Positions 44,801-49,921 of a DNA stretch of 64,000 nucleotides are shown one piece after another. Positions within the stretch are counted from its first letter, which is position 1, and every line of letters begins with the position of its first letter. Position numbers and translations under genes: made by a program. Under the pieces are notes generated by a model. It ran no database searches, was not told where the DNA came from, and saw nothing but the letters and a program-made list of their open reading frames with translations. The stretch is from the NCBI GenBank assembly GCA_012932295.1, contig JAAONU010000001.1, forward strand, positions 43,311,134 to 43,375,133. The letters run 5' to 3'. This DNA comes from Cyclina sinensis. Lineage: Eukaryota > Mollusca > Bivalvia > Venerida > Veneridae.

Positions 44801-46546
44801 GTGTGCCAAGTAATTTGAACAATCAATTATGAATGACAAAGTTATGGCTGGTAAGAATTTGACTTATGTTTTATTTTACAATAAACCTGTCTGCTTAGTA
44901 TGAATGGAGTGTGTTTAAAAGTTATTGCAAGGAAACTCGAATCTGCAAGTCTAAAATACACGTTTGCTTGTAACAGAAATTGAACTTCACAATAAACAAT
45001 GTTCCAAGTATAAAAGAAATTTGTAAACCTTTTAAAACCAAAACTCGGACAGATGGACACATGCACGGACGAACGGCCGAAAATATCTATTCACCATTTA
45101 TAAATACCGGAAACCGTTTCCCTTTAAAGAAACTTTGTTCGGTCTGACATTAAATTTTTATTACAAAATAGCCGTGTTTATTCCCTTGAAAATACAGACC
45201 CACGTTGCATCCACGTAAAAAATGTTTATCGAGTCTTACAATAGCCGAAAAATGCAGAAATACCTCAAATACTTAAAGATACTTTCTGTTAATACATATA
45301 TTTCTCATCGAAAATCACAGAAAATCCCTACATTTGCTCCTTGACTGCCTTGTCACATCTAAAGTTTGCCTCGTGCGAATTTCCTGCCTTTAAAGATGTC
45401 GGCGACTCATCAAAGAAAAGTTCAAAGACATTAATCAAGCTTTTCAATGCCGATCAGTGACGTCATAAACACGCATATAAAATAATTATATTTACTGGTT
45501 GCCTATAGCTACGTTTATATGTCGAAACTGACCCAGTTAAAGAATGAACACGATATCATTTGATGATGAGGATGATGATGTGATGATGATGATGAAGATC
45601 GTGATCATGATGATTATTATTATTAGCCAAAATAATTGTGGCATAAATGAGATTTCGATACAATGTGGTTATTAAAATAATCCTTTTTTAAAACATAACA
45701 ATTAACAAATGTGACGTATTCGTTGCCATTTTCGTTTTCTTGTCCATTTTGTGGGTGCAACATATTTGTTTTGGTGTGCATCTAAAAATTTAAGCCACAC
45801 GAATATATCACATTTTATATACCATATTCGTTTGATGCGCCTGTCATTTTTGACCGAATATATCATAAGTGTGACTTATTCGATCCGACACATATACGGT
45901 TCAACAAAACGCAATCGTACGATGGTGACAGTACGACAGTAAGATGGCGAAGCGCGACAGTCCATCGTACTGTCGCACTTCACCATCTTACTATCACTAT
46001 CGTACTGTCGCATTTCGCGTTCTCTCGGAAAACAAGCTTGCCCTAACGGAACGTAATTCACATCAGTACAAGAATTTCAGTGTAAGAGAGGCCATAGTTA
46101 AAATGATTAAAAGAAATTTATGCCATCATCGTACTGTCGCGCTTCACCTTGCCCTAACGGAACACCGTAGCAACGTGAACTCAAAATAATACTGTAGCGT
46201 AGTTGCAATCTCAATCGCCTTTAAAATACTCAGCTATTGAGAATTCTCAGAGGTAAAGGGGAAAAGGATAGAAATCAGCTTAGATTATTTTCATAAAAAC
46301 AAAACAAACAAACATAGAAACAGAAAAAAAACATTTTAAGTAACAAATCTTTTAACATAAGTCTTCTTATCATTGGGGTATCTTTTTCGTTTCATTTATT
46401 ACTATCTTAAAAGTGTTTTCTTTATTTTATTGAGCTTATTGAATACTGAACAGAAAATAGGTCTTACCAGCTCCAACTTCCTGCAGTTGGATGACTGTCA
46501 TTTCTATTCCAAACATTAATAGCAGTTTTAATATTCGCAGAATCAT
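7807..46546 (-). CDS. VWD/EGF-domain type I membrane protein (VWDE-like), 21 exons
   Basis: Joining 21 exons gives an open frame of about 1,137 codons (or 1,132, see exon 14), with phases matching at every junction. Order by residue: signal peptide 1-26; D8C-like cysteine module 27-158; a linker region with scattered cysteines to about 440; VWD domain about 442-642 (CYSHVDPHMKTADG, CAVAVRAGGDIFLIN, FGLCGKFDSDPANDF); a region with a dibasic RKRR site; EGF domain about 851-875 with six cysteines; a second dibasic site RRKR in exon 18; a cysteine cluster; a transmembrane helix 1068-1090; and a cytoplasmic tail of about 47 residues. VWDE-family proteins are extracellular, so a role at the cell surface or in matrix, adhesion or recognition is plausible but not shown. 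Long introns carry almost all the mobile DNA of this window. The exact paralog cannot be named without searches. Confidence 0.8.
8270..8411 (-). CDS. VWDE-like gene, exon 20: transmembrane helix
   Basis: The acceptor tttaag|GT completes Gly. CIVDKKKIRDEGDKKT is followed by the hydrophobic helix IAIVTASVLLVISLAVIAVC and then the positive stop-transfer KKINGKK. The donor AAAG|gtacaa has phase 2. The topology is type I, with a large extracellular part. Confidence 0.75.
8630..8738 (-). CDS. VWDE-like gene, exon 19: juxtamembrane cysteine cluster
   Basis: The acceptor ttttcag| and donor AAATG|gtgaaa (phase 1) bound this exon. It reads NNTCLIETLCYDEGDVNIDD, then ECRKCKSAAYQFDWTNG. The open frame runs on to a stop at about 8570, so a truncated secreted form is possible if this donor is skipped. 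The in-phase transmembrane exon favours splicing. Confidence 0.7.
9056..9319 (-). CDS. VWDE-like gene, exon 18: segment with RRKR
   Basis: Eighty-eight codons, phase 0, between attacag| and AAG|gtacgt. It contains FRNIFNGECYSEPMRRKRSD, then LYEAALSNDGINFGD and LYIFDSTCLKS. S-x-DG-x-x-F and the FDSTC motif are typical of VWDE proteins. RRKR is a second possible convertase site. Confidence 0.75.
9595..9993. mobile_element. MITE with TA-flanked inverted ends
   Basis: The left end tactgtagattgggaaatgt mirrors the right end, whose complement reads tactgtagatagggaaatat. Both sit at TA. The interior is rich in palindromic cgcgaatattcgcg-like words. It is about 400 bp with no gene of its own and lies inside an intron of the VWDE-like gene (between exons 17 and 18). 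Confidence 0.7.
10217..10404 (-). CDS. VWDE-like gene, exon 17: EGF domain, second half
   Basis: The acceptor tcaaag|GA completes Gly. LCRCKQGYIGPSC closes the EGF domain, then VPPKFDDVEGGGFCDTKYGS and SENFKCKIAHKK follow. The GT donors examined near the 3' end are not in phase with exon 18. AAAAAG|GCAAGT is, giving a GC-AG intron with the exact GC-donor consensus. Confidence 0.75.
10777..10948 (-). CDS. VWDE-like gene, exon 16: EGF domain, first half
   Basis: The acceptor ttcaaag| and donor GAAG|gtaatt (phase 1) bound this exon. VTQNLVWISSYETAAKDAV leads into DYCSSNCSGNGICIEG. The C-x3-C-x5-C pattern with GNG is the first half of an EGF domain, completed in exon 17. Confidence 0.8.
12089..12241 (-). 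CDS. VWDE-like gene, exon 15
   Basis: Fifty-one codons, phase 0, between tttttag| and GTT|gtaagt. It reads RDAIENTISAENATTLCTER and later GGYNISAFIQECVLDI. Two cysteines are about 40 residues apart. No separate domain is recognised. Confidence 0.7.
12627..12966 (-). CDS. VWDE-like gene, exon 14: cysteine-rich segment with RKRR
   Basis: The acceptor gattag|A completes Arg. It then reads LRDSDEDFLSPSC, a cysteine-rich run (FCYCNCYDETCE, VCSSSQYINC) and CHVNHRKRRSAFVHDP. RKRR fits a proprotein convertase (furin) site. Two donors are possible, both phase 0: AGAA|gtaaca (end 12627) or AAAA|gtaata (end 12642). They differ by five codons. Confidence 0.7.
13434..13675 (-). CDS. VWDE-like gene, exon 13: VWD domain core
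   Basis: The acceptor ctttcag| and donor GGAG|gtatgt (phase 2) bound this exon. It reads VQTNIGTLIKIRIRP, then DIVMAPKDYNSVFGLCGKFD and PANDFQDRLG. GLCG-x-F-D-x(4)-NDF is the signature that closes VWD domains. Confidence 0.85.
14138..14383 (-). CDS. VWDE-like gene, exon 12: VWD domain
   Basis: This contains RKECSDTFQVQ, CDHFGIAYCTCAVAVRAGGD and INLCNDLKFIG, typical of the middle of a VWD domain. Two acceptors are possible. The nearer one (tgtttag at about 14346) is out of phase with exon 11. The upstream one (tttctacag, exon start 14383) is in phase 0 and the added codons are open, so I chose it. The donor is CAG|gtatat. Confidence 0.75.
14544..14610 (-). CDS. VWDE-like gene, exon 11: VWD domain
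   Basis: The acceptor gtttcag|A completes Thr. It reads LYENNKAEGKFILYWNKEYS and ends IQ before CAG|gtattt (phase 0). This is the E-x-G-x-F-x-L-Y strand of a VWD domain and follows naturally from exon 10. Confidence 0.8.
15588..15724. mobile_element. Small hairpin element
   Basis: attatttgggtttttgagtg on the left is mirrored by cactcaaaaacccaaataa on the right. attacctgtcaa pairs with ttgacaggtaat, and tatcaccc with gggtgata around a gagccgttaggcga loop. This is a nearly complete palindrome of about 137 bp in an intron. No coding capacity. Confidence 0.75.
16150..16969 (+). repeat. Putative 5' LTR of the Gypsy-type element
   Basis: The right edge is supported: ...ccccctgtaaca is followed two bases later by a primer-binding-like tggagcccccagtgagga at 16972, and AATAAA lies about 60 bases before the edge. 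The left edge is a guess at a TGT with a TATAAA-like box near 16210, because no 3' LTR remains for comparison. Confidence 0.4.
16972..16989 (+). promoter_or_regulatory. Putative tRNA primer-binding site of the LTR element
   Basis: tggagcccccagtgagga begins with TGG, complementary to a tRNA 3' CCA, and lies just after the putative LTR end, as reverse transcription requires. The tRNA species was not identified. Confidence 0.45.
17961..18947 (+). pseudogene. Gag of Gypsy-type retrotransposon (3' frameshifted)
   Basis: A 328-codon frame from the ATG at 17961. It has an N-terminal acidic/basic region, then the capsid-type block with W-R-Y-E-V, LLGIRRSLRGEAADMVMRLG and EPDESVVKYASRVEELF, as in Gypsy and PNMA-type Gag proteins. 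A coiled-coil-like EVKSLLQQLNSRIDKLEKEH and an RG-rich tail follow. The frame ends at 18947. In another frame a CCHC zinc knuckle (CFTCNEQGHFARNC, 18983-19024) follows, so a frameshift separates capsid and nucleocapsid. Gag normally assembles the particle that packages element RNA. The copy cannot make an intact Gag-NC. Confidence 0.8.
18983..19024 (+). pseudogene. CCHC zinc knuckle (nucleocapsid) fragment
   Basis: C-x2-C-x4-H-x4-C, reading CFTCNEQGHFARNC, in a frame different from both the Gag frame upstream and the protease frame downstream. It ends at a TAA shortly after. In intact elements this knuckle binds genomic RNA. Confidence 0.8.
19039..19842 (+). pseudogene. Aspartic protease region of Gypsy-type pol
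   Basis: The open stretch contains VMININGVNVSALCDTGSCVS, where DTG is the catalytic triad of retropepsins, followed by about 230 residues typical of the protease and the connecting region. It ends in TAG at 19840-19842. The reverse transcriptase frame continues in the same register directly after this stop, so protease and RT were once one pol frame interrupted now by a single amber codon. It could be an old readthrough site, but the other lesions suggest decay. Confidence 0.75.
19843..20447 (+). pseudogene. Reverse transcriptase N-terminal part, truncated
   Basis: In frame with the protease. It reads SGVIRESKSPWASACVLCRK, LRLCIDYRRLNQRTIKD, FSTIDMKSGYHQVEL and HNKLPFGLSNSPSEYQR, which are RT motifs up to the LPFGL block of Gypsy-type elements. 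The catalytic YVDD box, RNase H and integrase are absent. The sequence switches at about 20447 into a non-coding repeat module. The element is therefore missing its 3' half and its 3' LTR. Confidence 0.85.
20447..21055. repeat. Tandem repeat module, about 145-bp units, palindromic tip
   Basis: About four degenerate copies of a unit containing ttcagtccaaatnnccttg, aaatttgtcagaaaggttgt, atgggtcatctgggatcaaa and aggtcacagagcc. The block ends at 21014-21055 with caggtgagcgatatagggcc followed by atcatggcccttttgttt. That tip, read in reverse, is also the start of the blocks at 41823 and 49279. No coding function is seen. It abuts the truncated RT. Confidence 0.7.
21056..22495. other. Intronic sequence, no gene seen
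   Basis: Part of the 14.7-kb intron of the VWDE-like gene. It is AT-rich. Short open frames on both strands show no motif. I found no clear TIR or tandem structure. Confidence 0.4.
22500..23940 (+). pseudogene. PIF1-like helicase pseudogene
   Basis: PIF1 helicases are superfamily 1B ATPases that unwind DNA. They are common as host genes and as cargo of Helitron- or Polinton-like elements. Blocks in order are: ACIEHNIVLAGQGGSG (Walker A region, about 22530-22583); NGQTIHIHRWSGYGDGS; the DEAD/DEC-type LLIIDECSV (about 22817); VSAVNELERGMPTDKTITFL; MPGSMHVFNSTDVDD; PKRLGLKVECPVMLVVNL; SLVNGFIG (around 23290); and FRITIHISQGMNLHSKVVDC (about 23455-23520). Frames shift several times. The codon expected for the essential Walker A lysine is TAA (22584-22586). 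A further block (SVTEEQDLLSSFN, FVNFHPQHVGIDTEVVF) extends to about 23940. The copy is dead. Confidence 0.75.
23941..24359. other. Intronic spacer between helicase remnant and satellite
   Basis: A few codons in the frame after the helicase remnant (KFEIRDLCDKPMYVL) may still belong to it. Otherwise AT-rich, without a recognised feature. Confidence 0.4.
24360..25135 (-). repeat. Satellite array, first block (reverse orientation)
   Basis: Tandem units of about 120-130 bp built from two similar halves around aattggcaactggcagccag and tgccaattcgtcaaagatcg, linked by acaagtatcatgaattattg and atattaactgaattggcaac. Units differ by substitutions and small indels. Orientation is opposite to the block at 26250-28380. 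Confidence 0.85.
25136..26245. other. Unique core between inverted satellite blocks
   Basis: About 1.1 kb of AT-rich sequence without satellite units. I see no gene or terminal repeat in it. Its interest lies in position: the same satellite flanks it on both sides in opposite orientation. Confidence 0.5.
26250..28380 (+). repeat. Satellite array, second block (forward orientation)
   Basis: Many units alternating between gaattggcatctggctgcc agttgccaattcg-type halves, with cgcgatctttgacgaattgg and ttaatatcaataattcatga linkers. The reverse complement of these units matches the 24360-25135 block. Units are more diverged and more often deleted here, and several are single halves. Open frames in this stretch are by-products of the repeat. 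Confidence 0.85.
28381..29289. other. Intronic sequence, no feature seen
   Basis: Between the satellite and exon 10. Contains gcagacagacggacga-type short repeats near 28545 and otherwise nothing I can support. Confidence 0.4.
29290..29372 (-). CDS. VWDE-like gene, exon 10: start of VWD domain
   Basis: The acceptor tttcag| and donor GGAAC|gtaaga (phase 2) give INIHEDIDVKNKVCYSHVDPH, then MKTADG. C-x3-DPH-x-x-T-x-DG is the entry motif of von Willebrand factor type D domains. The next exon in phase lies 14.7 kb away. Confidence 0.8.
30132..30302 (-). CDS. VWDE-like gene, exon 9
   Basis: Phase 0, 57 codons, between ttcgaag| and GAG|gtaaaa. It begins GCYPSGEACTQTIN and contains YDDPDFYRLRLVVDEHRG. 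The plus-strand open frame over the same bases is an antisense shadow. The frame and position match the segment just upstream of the VWD domain. Confidence 0.75.
30576..30827 (-). CDS. VWDE-like gene, exon 8
   Basis: Phase 0 on both sides, 84 codons, between gttaaag| and GAG|gtactt. It reads TSQTVITMNRTENYEV, then VPYGCYAIKEDQNSTLGDC and KCGFTIE. There are four cysteines and several N-x-S/T sites, consistent with a secreted, glycosylated segment. Exons 7, 8 and 9 all end in E before the donor, so they may be repeats of one module. Confidence 0.75.
31134..31220 (-). CDS. VWDE-like gene, exon 7
   Basis: Eighty-seven nt in phase 0 on both sides, between tctaag| and GAG|gtatgt. It encodes LRCGVKMSTSETSLKT and ends PFFAGIE. 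The cysteine after LR probably pairs with a neighbouring exon's cysteine. Confidence 0.7.
32610..32709 (-). CDS. VWDE-like gene, exon 6
   Basis: The acceptor tttcag|G completes Trp from exon 5, giving WYINDELIISYQQSS. The donor ATTACG|gttggt is acceptable but not strong. The out phase is 0. It continues the linker region. Confidence 0.65.
33262..33436 (-). CDS. VWDE-like gene, exon 5
   Basis: The acceptor atttcag|AT and donor CTG|gtaagt enclose 175 nt. The frame reads LTQPPNVNLGMLTVSPKL, then FECEVTGGDKRDHLKLFY, ending in YW. The arrangement resembles the Ig-like stretch that follows the D8C module in VWDE proteins (a cysteine followed later by W-Y-I-N-D-E in exon 6). Confidence 0.7.
34266..34293 (+). 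repeat. Left terminal inverted repeat of the Tc1-like element
   Basis: 28 bp, starting directly after TA. It pairs with 35746-35773 with two mismatches. Terminal repeats are the transposase cut sites. Confidence 0.9.
34561..35577 (+). CDS. Tc1-like transposase, intact
   Basis: 338 codons from the ATG at 34561 to TGA, the usual length for this family. An upstream TTG in the same frame is not needed; MPRISENDRLRAVGML is the natural start. Domains: N-terminal paired-type helix-turn-helix (about residues 5-110; AQNAVAQRFGVHRNTISALW, then the linker GRPR), then a DDE core with VMFTDESRFHL (first Asp), MTFQQDNARPHVARV (second Asp) and LSPIEHVWDEMKRRL (Glu). There are 34 residues between the second Asp and the Glu, which is DD34E and Tc1-type. 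GGGSIMVWGGIS is the conserved glycine-rich block. The C-terminus NGGHTRY is intact. No stop or frameshift is seen. It would act in the nucleus on its own 28-bp ends. Confidence 0.92.
   Translation: MPRISENDRLRAVGMLQAGIAQNAVAQRFGVHRNTISALWRRFQQRGNVRDLPRPGRPRVTSIRQDNYIRLTHLRNRFQPATLTARTIPGLRPISGRTVRNRLREHSITPRRPAIRPTLLLRHRQRRRQWCRQYLRLPRAYWNNVMFTDESRFHLESSDGRVRVYRRRGERYLDPCVFQRQRFGGGGSIMVWGGISSQGRTQLVIVRGNLTGVRYRDEIVIPHVLPFLQRQGRNMTFQQDNARPHVARVVTGFLAQQNVSVLPWPAVSPDLSPIEHVWDEMKRRLRQRRNQPLTLDQLAQTLVNIWNTIPQAVIANLVASMPRRCRACLNANGGHTRY
35746..35773 (-). repeat. Right terminal inverted repeat of the Tc1-like element
   Basis: Reverse complement of the left end with two mismatches. It is followed by TA and then a TA microsatellite. 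Confidence 0.9.
35774..35822. repeat. TA microsatellite
   Basis: An uninterrupted (TA)n tract immediately right of the Tc1-like element. The insertion target TA was probably in a shorter version of this tract, since TA repeats also precede the left end. Confidence 0.9.
38128..38154 (-). CDS. VWDE-like gene, exon 4: 27-nt micro-exon
   Basis: The sequence atttag|AT...GCAA|gtaagta has a good acceptor and a perfect donor. It fits phase 1 on both sides: G from exon 3 plus AT gives Asp, and its last A plus AT of exon 5 gives Asn. It encodes DPPAFQRVAN across the junctions. A proline-rich start after the D8C module is common in this family. Confidence 0.6.
38485..39050. mobile_element. Probable MITE with long imperfect inverted ends
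   Basis: The left end includes ttttaagttttagtgatcta, then ccgacaaatatagca. The right end, complemented, includes cttaaaattttggtgatcta, then ccgtcgaatatagca. The arms are about 40 bp and about 500 bp apart. The exact tips and target duplication are not clear. It lies between exons 3 and 4. Confidence 0.55.
39210..39383 (-). CDS. VWDE-like gene, exon 3: D8C module, second half
   Basis: The acceptor cttcag|AA completes a Glu codon. ENHPDTEAMAENEV follows and matches the NG-HP-D segment usual in this module. Next come AACVLFPFDICLN, IRKCGNEVQYYL and AAYCFG. The donor TTTG|gtaagt is strong (phase 1). Confidence 0.75.
39689..39910 (-). CDS. VWDE-like gene, exon 2: D8C module, first half
   Basis: The acceptor atcaag|AC and donor AAAG|gtctgt bound 222 nt. 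The frame reads DTCGNVVGVV, then HGWYSASVDGVQYLM and VPFVCGTKQPIYLKG. The GWY...CGT...PIWL-like spacing is that of the D8C (eight-cysteine) module found at the N-terminus of VWDE and uromodulin-type proteins. Two cysteines are here and the rest are in exon 3. Confidence 0.75.
40740..41822 (+). repeat. G-rich satellite, about 75-bp units, left part
   Basis: About 13 units of a pattern with ggggttgagggtggatgggg, agtcaagtacctatgtatta, an A-run and gggcccgggggnactggttg. Unit length varies from about 70 to 85 bp. The G/A-rich strand could form G-quadruplexes. The array continues at 43891 after an insertion. Confidence 0.9.
41823..43890. mobile_element. Two-part repeat element inserted in the G-rich satellite
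   Basis: Starts acaagagggccatgatggac, then ctaaatcgctcacctgag, and ends ctttatgctcaggtgagc, so its outer ends are partly complementary (cacctgag / ctcaggtg). The left half (41870-42700) has units around aaagtttgaaggctctgggt and tgaccttgacctttgaccta. The right half (42770-43850) has the cggggccatttttgacc / gaacaaacttggtagaggtc units. The satellite resumes at once afterwards. A taaaaa flank on each side may be a target duplication. Confidence 0.65.
43891..44520 (+). repeat. G-rich satellite, right part
   Basis: About seven more units of the same 75-bp pattern as 40740-41822, continuing the array after the inserted repeat element. The last units decay into G-runs before 44520. Confidence 0.9.
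45562..45612. repeat. GAT/ATG microsatellite
   Basis: gatgatgaggatgatgatgt continues as gatgatgatgatgaag. Similar tracts lie near 40440-40500 and 52200, always at the same place inside the TIR element copies. Confidence 0.8.
46173..46467. other. Intron 1 of the VWDE-like gene, exon-proximal part
   Basis: AT-rich with a polypurine stretch. No feature beyond the splice donor at 46467. Confidence 0.4.
46468..46546 (-). CDS. VWDE-like gene, exon 1: start and signal peptide
   Basis: The ATG at 46546 has a purine at -3 (gaaaATG). It opens a classic secretion signal: MILRILKLLLMFGI, then a less hydrophobic stretch ending QEVGA. The donor is G|gtaaga with phase 1. Its last G plus AC from exon 2 gives Asp, so the mature protein would begin near DTCG. 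The exon lies in the loop between two inverted transposon copies. The transcription start was not identified. Confidence 0.75.
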
Positions 46547-47039
46547 TTTCGGTAGTTAGGTTGCTAATATACGTTGAAGATCAAAATATGAAATGTTAAA
46601 TGATCGATAAACACGCCGCTATTAAATGCGTTCCTGAAACTTCCTTATTATTATCTTTTAGTGTTATCGCTACTGACTGTCATATTTTTTAGGTAAGGTT
46701 TACCTCCAAATATTGAATATCATGCATGGACTTACATACTTATACACTGAGAAAGGTACACCTTAAACGGGAGCTACAGACTGGACTGCTATTCAAGACA
46801 ACAATTAAACTTATAAATAAATCTTCCGATTGTACATTAGAAATGAGGTTAAACAACCTGTTGCATTCATTTTGTTAGACCATTAAGCTGTAGTACCCAT
46901 GTCACAACATAATTTTCGTTCAAAATTCGTAGTTATAATTCTTTATTAGTATCATTAATAGCTCTGTCCTATCAACATCATCTTACCCTATATGCTTTGT
47001 GCTTTTGACATAAACGTACTCTAACATTTTTTATTATAT
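46547..47039 (-). promoter_or_regulatory. Putative 5' flank and promoter of the VWDE-like gene
   Basis: If exon 1 is the true first exon, the promoter must lie between it and the inverted TIR copy 2 at 47040, or within that copy. I see no convincing TATA box or initiator. An untranslated upstream exon further right is possible. Called from position only. Confidence 0.3.
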
Positions 47040-47479
47040 TGTTGAAAGAGGCTCTGCTGAACCGTATATGCCAAGGATCGAATATGTAACATGCGTTAAA
47101 AATTCGACCGAATATGTCACACGTGCGATATATTCGGTCGAAAATGGCACGCGCATCAAATGAATATGGTACATAAAATGTGATATATTCGTGTGGCATA
47201 GGTTTTTATATGCACACCGAAACGAGTATGTTACACCCACAAAATGGATACAAAAAAACGAAATGGCCACGAATACATCACATTAATTTTGTTAATTGTT
47301 ATCTCTTTCGAATAAAAATGTATTTTTTTAACAATCACATTGTACTGAAATCTTATTTATTTATTTAGATATTTTGGCGCGTCATCATCATCACATCATC
47401 AAATGATATTATGTTCATTCTTTTACTGGGTATATTTCGACATATAAACGTAGCTATAGGCAGTCAGCTAAAACTAGCA

Positions 47480-49278
47480 ATATTAAAAAGAAAGGGACGC
47501 ATAAGGTCATTAAATATAGAATGACAAAAAAATTAATTTCAACAAGACCTTTTAAACTCTGATCTGGAACTTGCAGAAACAATTACTGATCCAAATCATT
47601 CTTTAGATTTCTTATACTCTGTTTTAAATGGTGTTTTGTCGAAACATGCGCCAATTAATCAAAAACGCGTAAAACGTGAGTATCAACCAGACTGGTTCAC
47701 GGATGAAATTAAAGCAACGATTAATTCCAGAAATAAGTGTCATTTCAATGGAGACTTCGAGCAGTATAAAACACTTAGAAATAAAGTAACTTCGTTAATA
47801 AAAAAGGCTAAGAAAACATTCTTTAATAGAGCAATAAAAAGCAATAAAGATTCAAGCTACGTATGGAAAAATTTTAAAGATATAGAAAACGCTAATCAAA
47901 TGAGACGCATCGCTCTTCCCTCAAAATCTGAAGAAAAAAAGTGATCAGGTTATTTGAAAATGATTTAAATATCGTAAATGAATTGAATAGGCATTTTATC
48001 AATATTTCAAATACTATAACGAAAACTCCTTTTTCTGAAACAAGTTTTTCGGTTCTAAAAGAAAAACTTGATACAATGTTAGGCACAAACGTCTTTGATG
48101 TTCCCTATATAATAACCCTGGAAGTAAAACAAATAATCTTAAAACTAAATTCAAAGAAATCAACAGGTCTTGAAGGCACTAGACCAAAAATTTTAAAAAG
48201 CTCGGGGGATACTATTATTCCTTGCGTTTCATTTAATAATAAATAATTGTATATATACTGGTATTTTCCCTGATAAACTCAAGGAGGCACCTGTCTTTCC
48301 TCTTTAAATCTGGAAGTAAGAAATGTGTGAACATTATCGCCCGATTTCTATTTTACCAACCATCTCCAAAATATTTGAGCGCCATATAGCAAAACACCTC
48401 CAGGTATTTTTTCAAAATACTTAAATAATACACGAAAGGCAATCTGGTTTTCGCAAAAATCACACCTGTATACAGTATTAATTAAGTTAATTGATGCCTG
48501 GATTAAGGATATCGATAATGGTAGAATGATAGACACGGTTTTCCTAGATTTAACGTAAGCATTTGATCTTGACCACCAAATGTTAATGCACAAATAAAAG
48601 ATACATAATTTTTCTGAACAGAAATTAAAACTTTTCAATTCCTATCTATCCAATAGAAAACAGACTGTTCAAGTAGGTACCTTTTTTTAATTTACAATCT
48701 GGCATTCTTACGGTAAAATCAGGAGTCCCTCAAGGCTCAATCCTTGGGTCTTTACTCTTTTTAATATGTATTAATGATATAGCAATACTTCGCGATGATC
48801 TTAATATAGACTTATATGCAGACGAATCTACAATTTATTAATTCGGTGATCTTTTATTAACAATACAAGATAACCTACAGAAAGATTTATCTTATATTAA
48901 TGAATGATGCATCCTTAATAACATGTATTTACATCCAAAGAAAACAAAGTGCATGATAATTGGATCTTCAAAAAAAGGTCAAGAAATGTAACCCTCTTAT
49001 TTTGAAAAAAAAAATGATACAGCGCTATAAAATGTTGCTGTTTATAAAATATTGGGAATATAATTATGTAGATGATACATTAAACTGGCATTATCAAATT
49101 GACACTGTATGTGAAAAACTAAATGTAAACATTGCACTGTTAAAAAGCAGTATTTATTATCTTACAGATGAAGTAAACATATTGTTTTATAACGCGTATA
49201 TCCTTTTAGGGATCGACTATTGTTGTACAGTTTGGGGGAAAACACAAGCTCATATAAAAACAAAGTATATTCAGTTAA
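47480..49278 (+). pseudogene. 5'-truncated LINE, endonuclease-RT linker and RT
   Basis: Non-LTR retrotransposon remains. In order: HSLDFLYSVLNGVLSKHAPI and KREYQPDWFTDEIKATI (the linker after the endonuclease, 47590-47760); LIKKAKKTFFNRAI; SKKSTGLEGTRPKILKSS (48150-48200; usually KSTG-DGI); then in other frames QSGFRK (RT), SGVPQGSILG (about 48722, RT motif) and LYADESTIY (about 48810, where the usual YADD has become YADE). NAYILLGIDYCCTVWGK (49195-49250) is the conserved block after RT. Many stops and frameshifts. It is split from its 3' end by a repeat insertion. Confidence 0.8.
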
Positions 49279-49921
49279 ACAAGAGGGCCAATGGCCCTAA
49301 AGCGCTCACCTTGGTTCAAAGATGAAAGAAATTTTTATGAATATAATGATGCATATCGCAGAAATGGACCAATGCTATTTCATTGCCATAGCTCCAAAAA
49401 CAAAAAGTAGGTCAGTAGGTCAAAATATAGGTCATGAGACGACATTTTTGAAATCGGAACGAAAAGCTGTACACACAGTCCAAATTTCATTGCCGTAGCT
49501 TTAAAACAAAAAAGTAGGTCAGAATGTCAAAAATATAGGTCATGCTATGACGTTTTTGAAATCGGATCAAAAAACTGTACACATTGTCCAAGCTCATATA
49601 GAAACAAAGTATATTCAGTTAAACAAGAGGGCCAATGGCCCTAAAGCGCTCACCTGGGTTCAAAGATGAAAGAAATTTTTATGAATGTAATGATGCATAT
49701 CACAAATATGGACCAATGCAATTTCATTGCCATAGCGCCAAAAACAAAAAGAAGTAGGTAAAAAATATAGGTCATGCGATGACTTTTTTGAAATCGAAAC
49801 GAAAAACTGTGCACATGTTCCAAATTTCATTGTTGTAGCTAAAAACAAAAAAGTAGGTCAGTAGGTCAAAAATATAGGTCAAGCAATAATGTTTTGAATT
49901 CATCTTGAAAAACTGAACAAT
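49247..49921. repeat. 338-bp tandem duplication across a LINE/repeat junction
   Basis: caagctcatataaaaacaaa followed by gtatattcagttaaacaaga occurs at 49249 and again at 49588. Each copy is followed by the gggccaatggccctaaagcg tip and the same agtaggtcaaaaatataggt units. The copied piece contains both LINE and inserted repeat, so the duplication came after the insertion. Confidence 0.8.

Larger units (their letters stand above)
40258..46172. mobile_element. TIR element copy 1, interrupted by satellite
   Basis: The tips pair: cggtgtttcgttagggc at the left (about 40259) is mirrored by gccctaacggaacaccg at the right (about 46150). Inside each tip are gcgacag-type and cgaatatgtaacacgtg-type subterminal repeats, and then trinucleotide GAT/CAT tracts. 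Without the 4.1-kb stretch 40540-44660 the element would be about 1.8 kb. The uninterrupted order is proved by copy 2, where the two sides of the insertion are adjacent (52100-52115). No transposase is recognised. Confidence 0.6.

Noticed and set aside
45876..46189. Small frames around the gcgacagtacgat repeats
   Set aside because: They are subterminal repeats of the TIR element, read by chance as protein.
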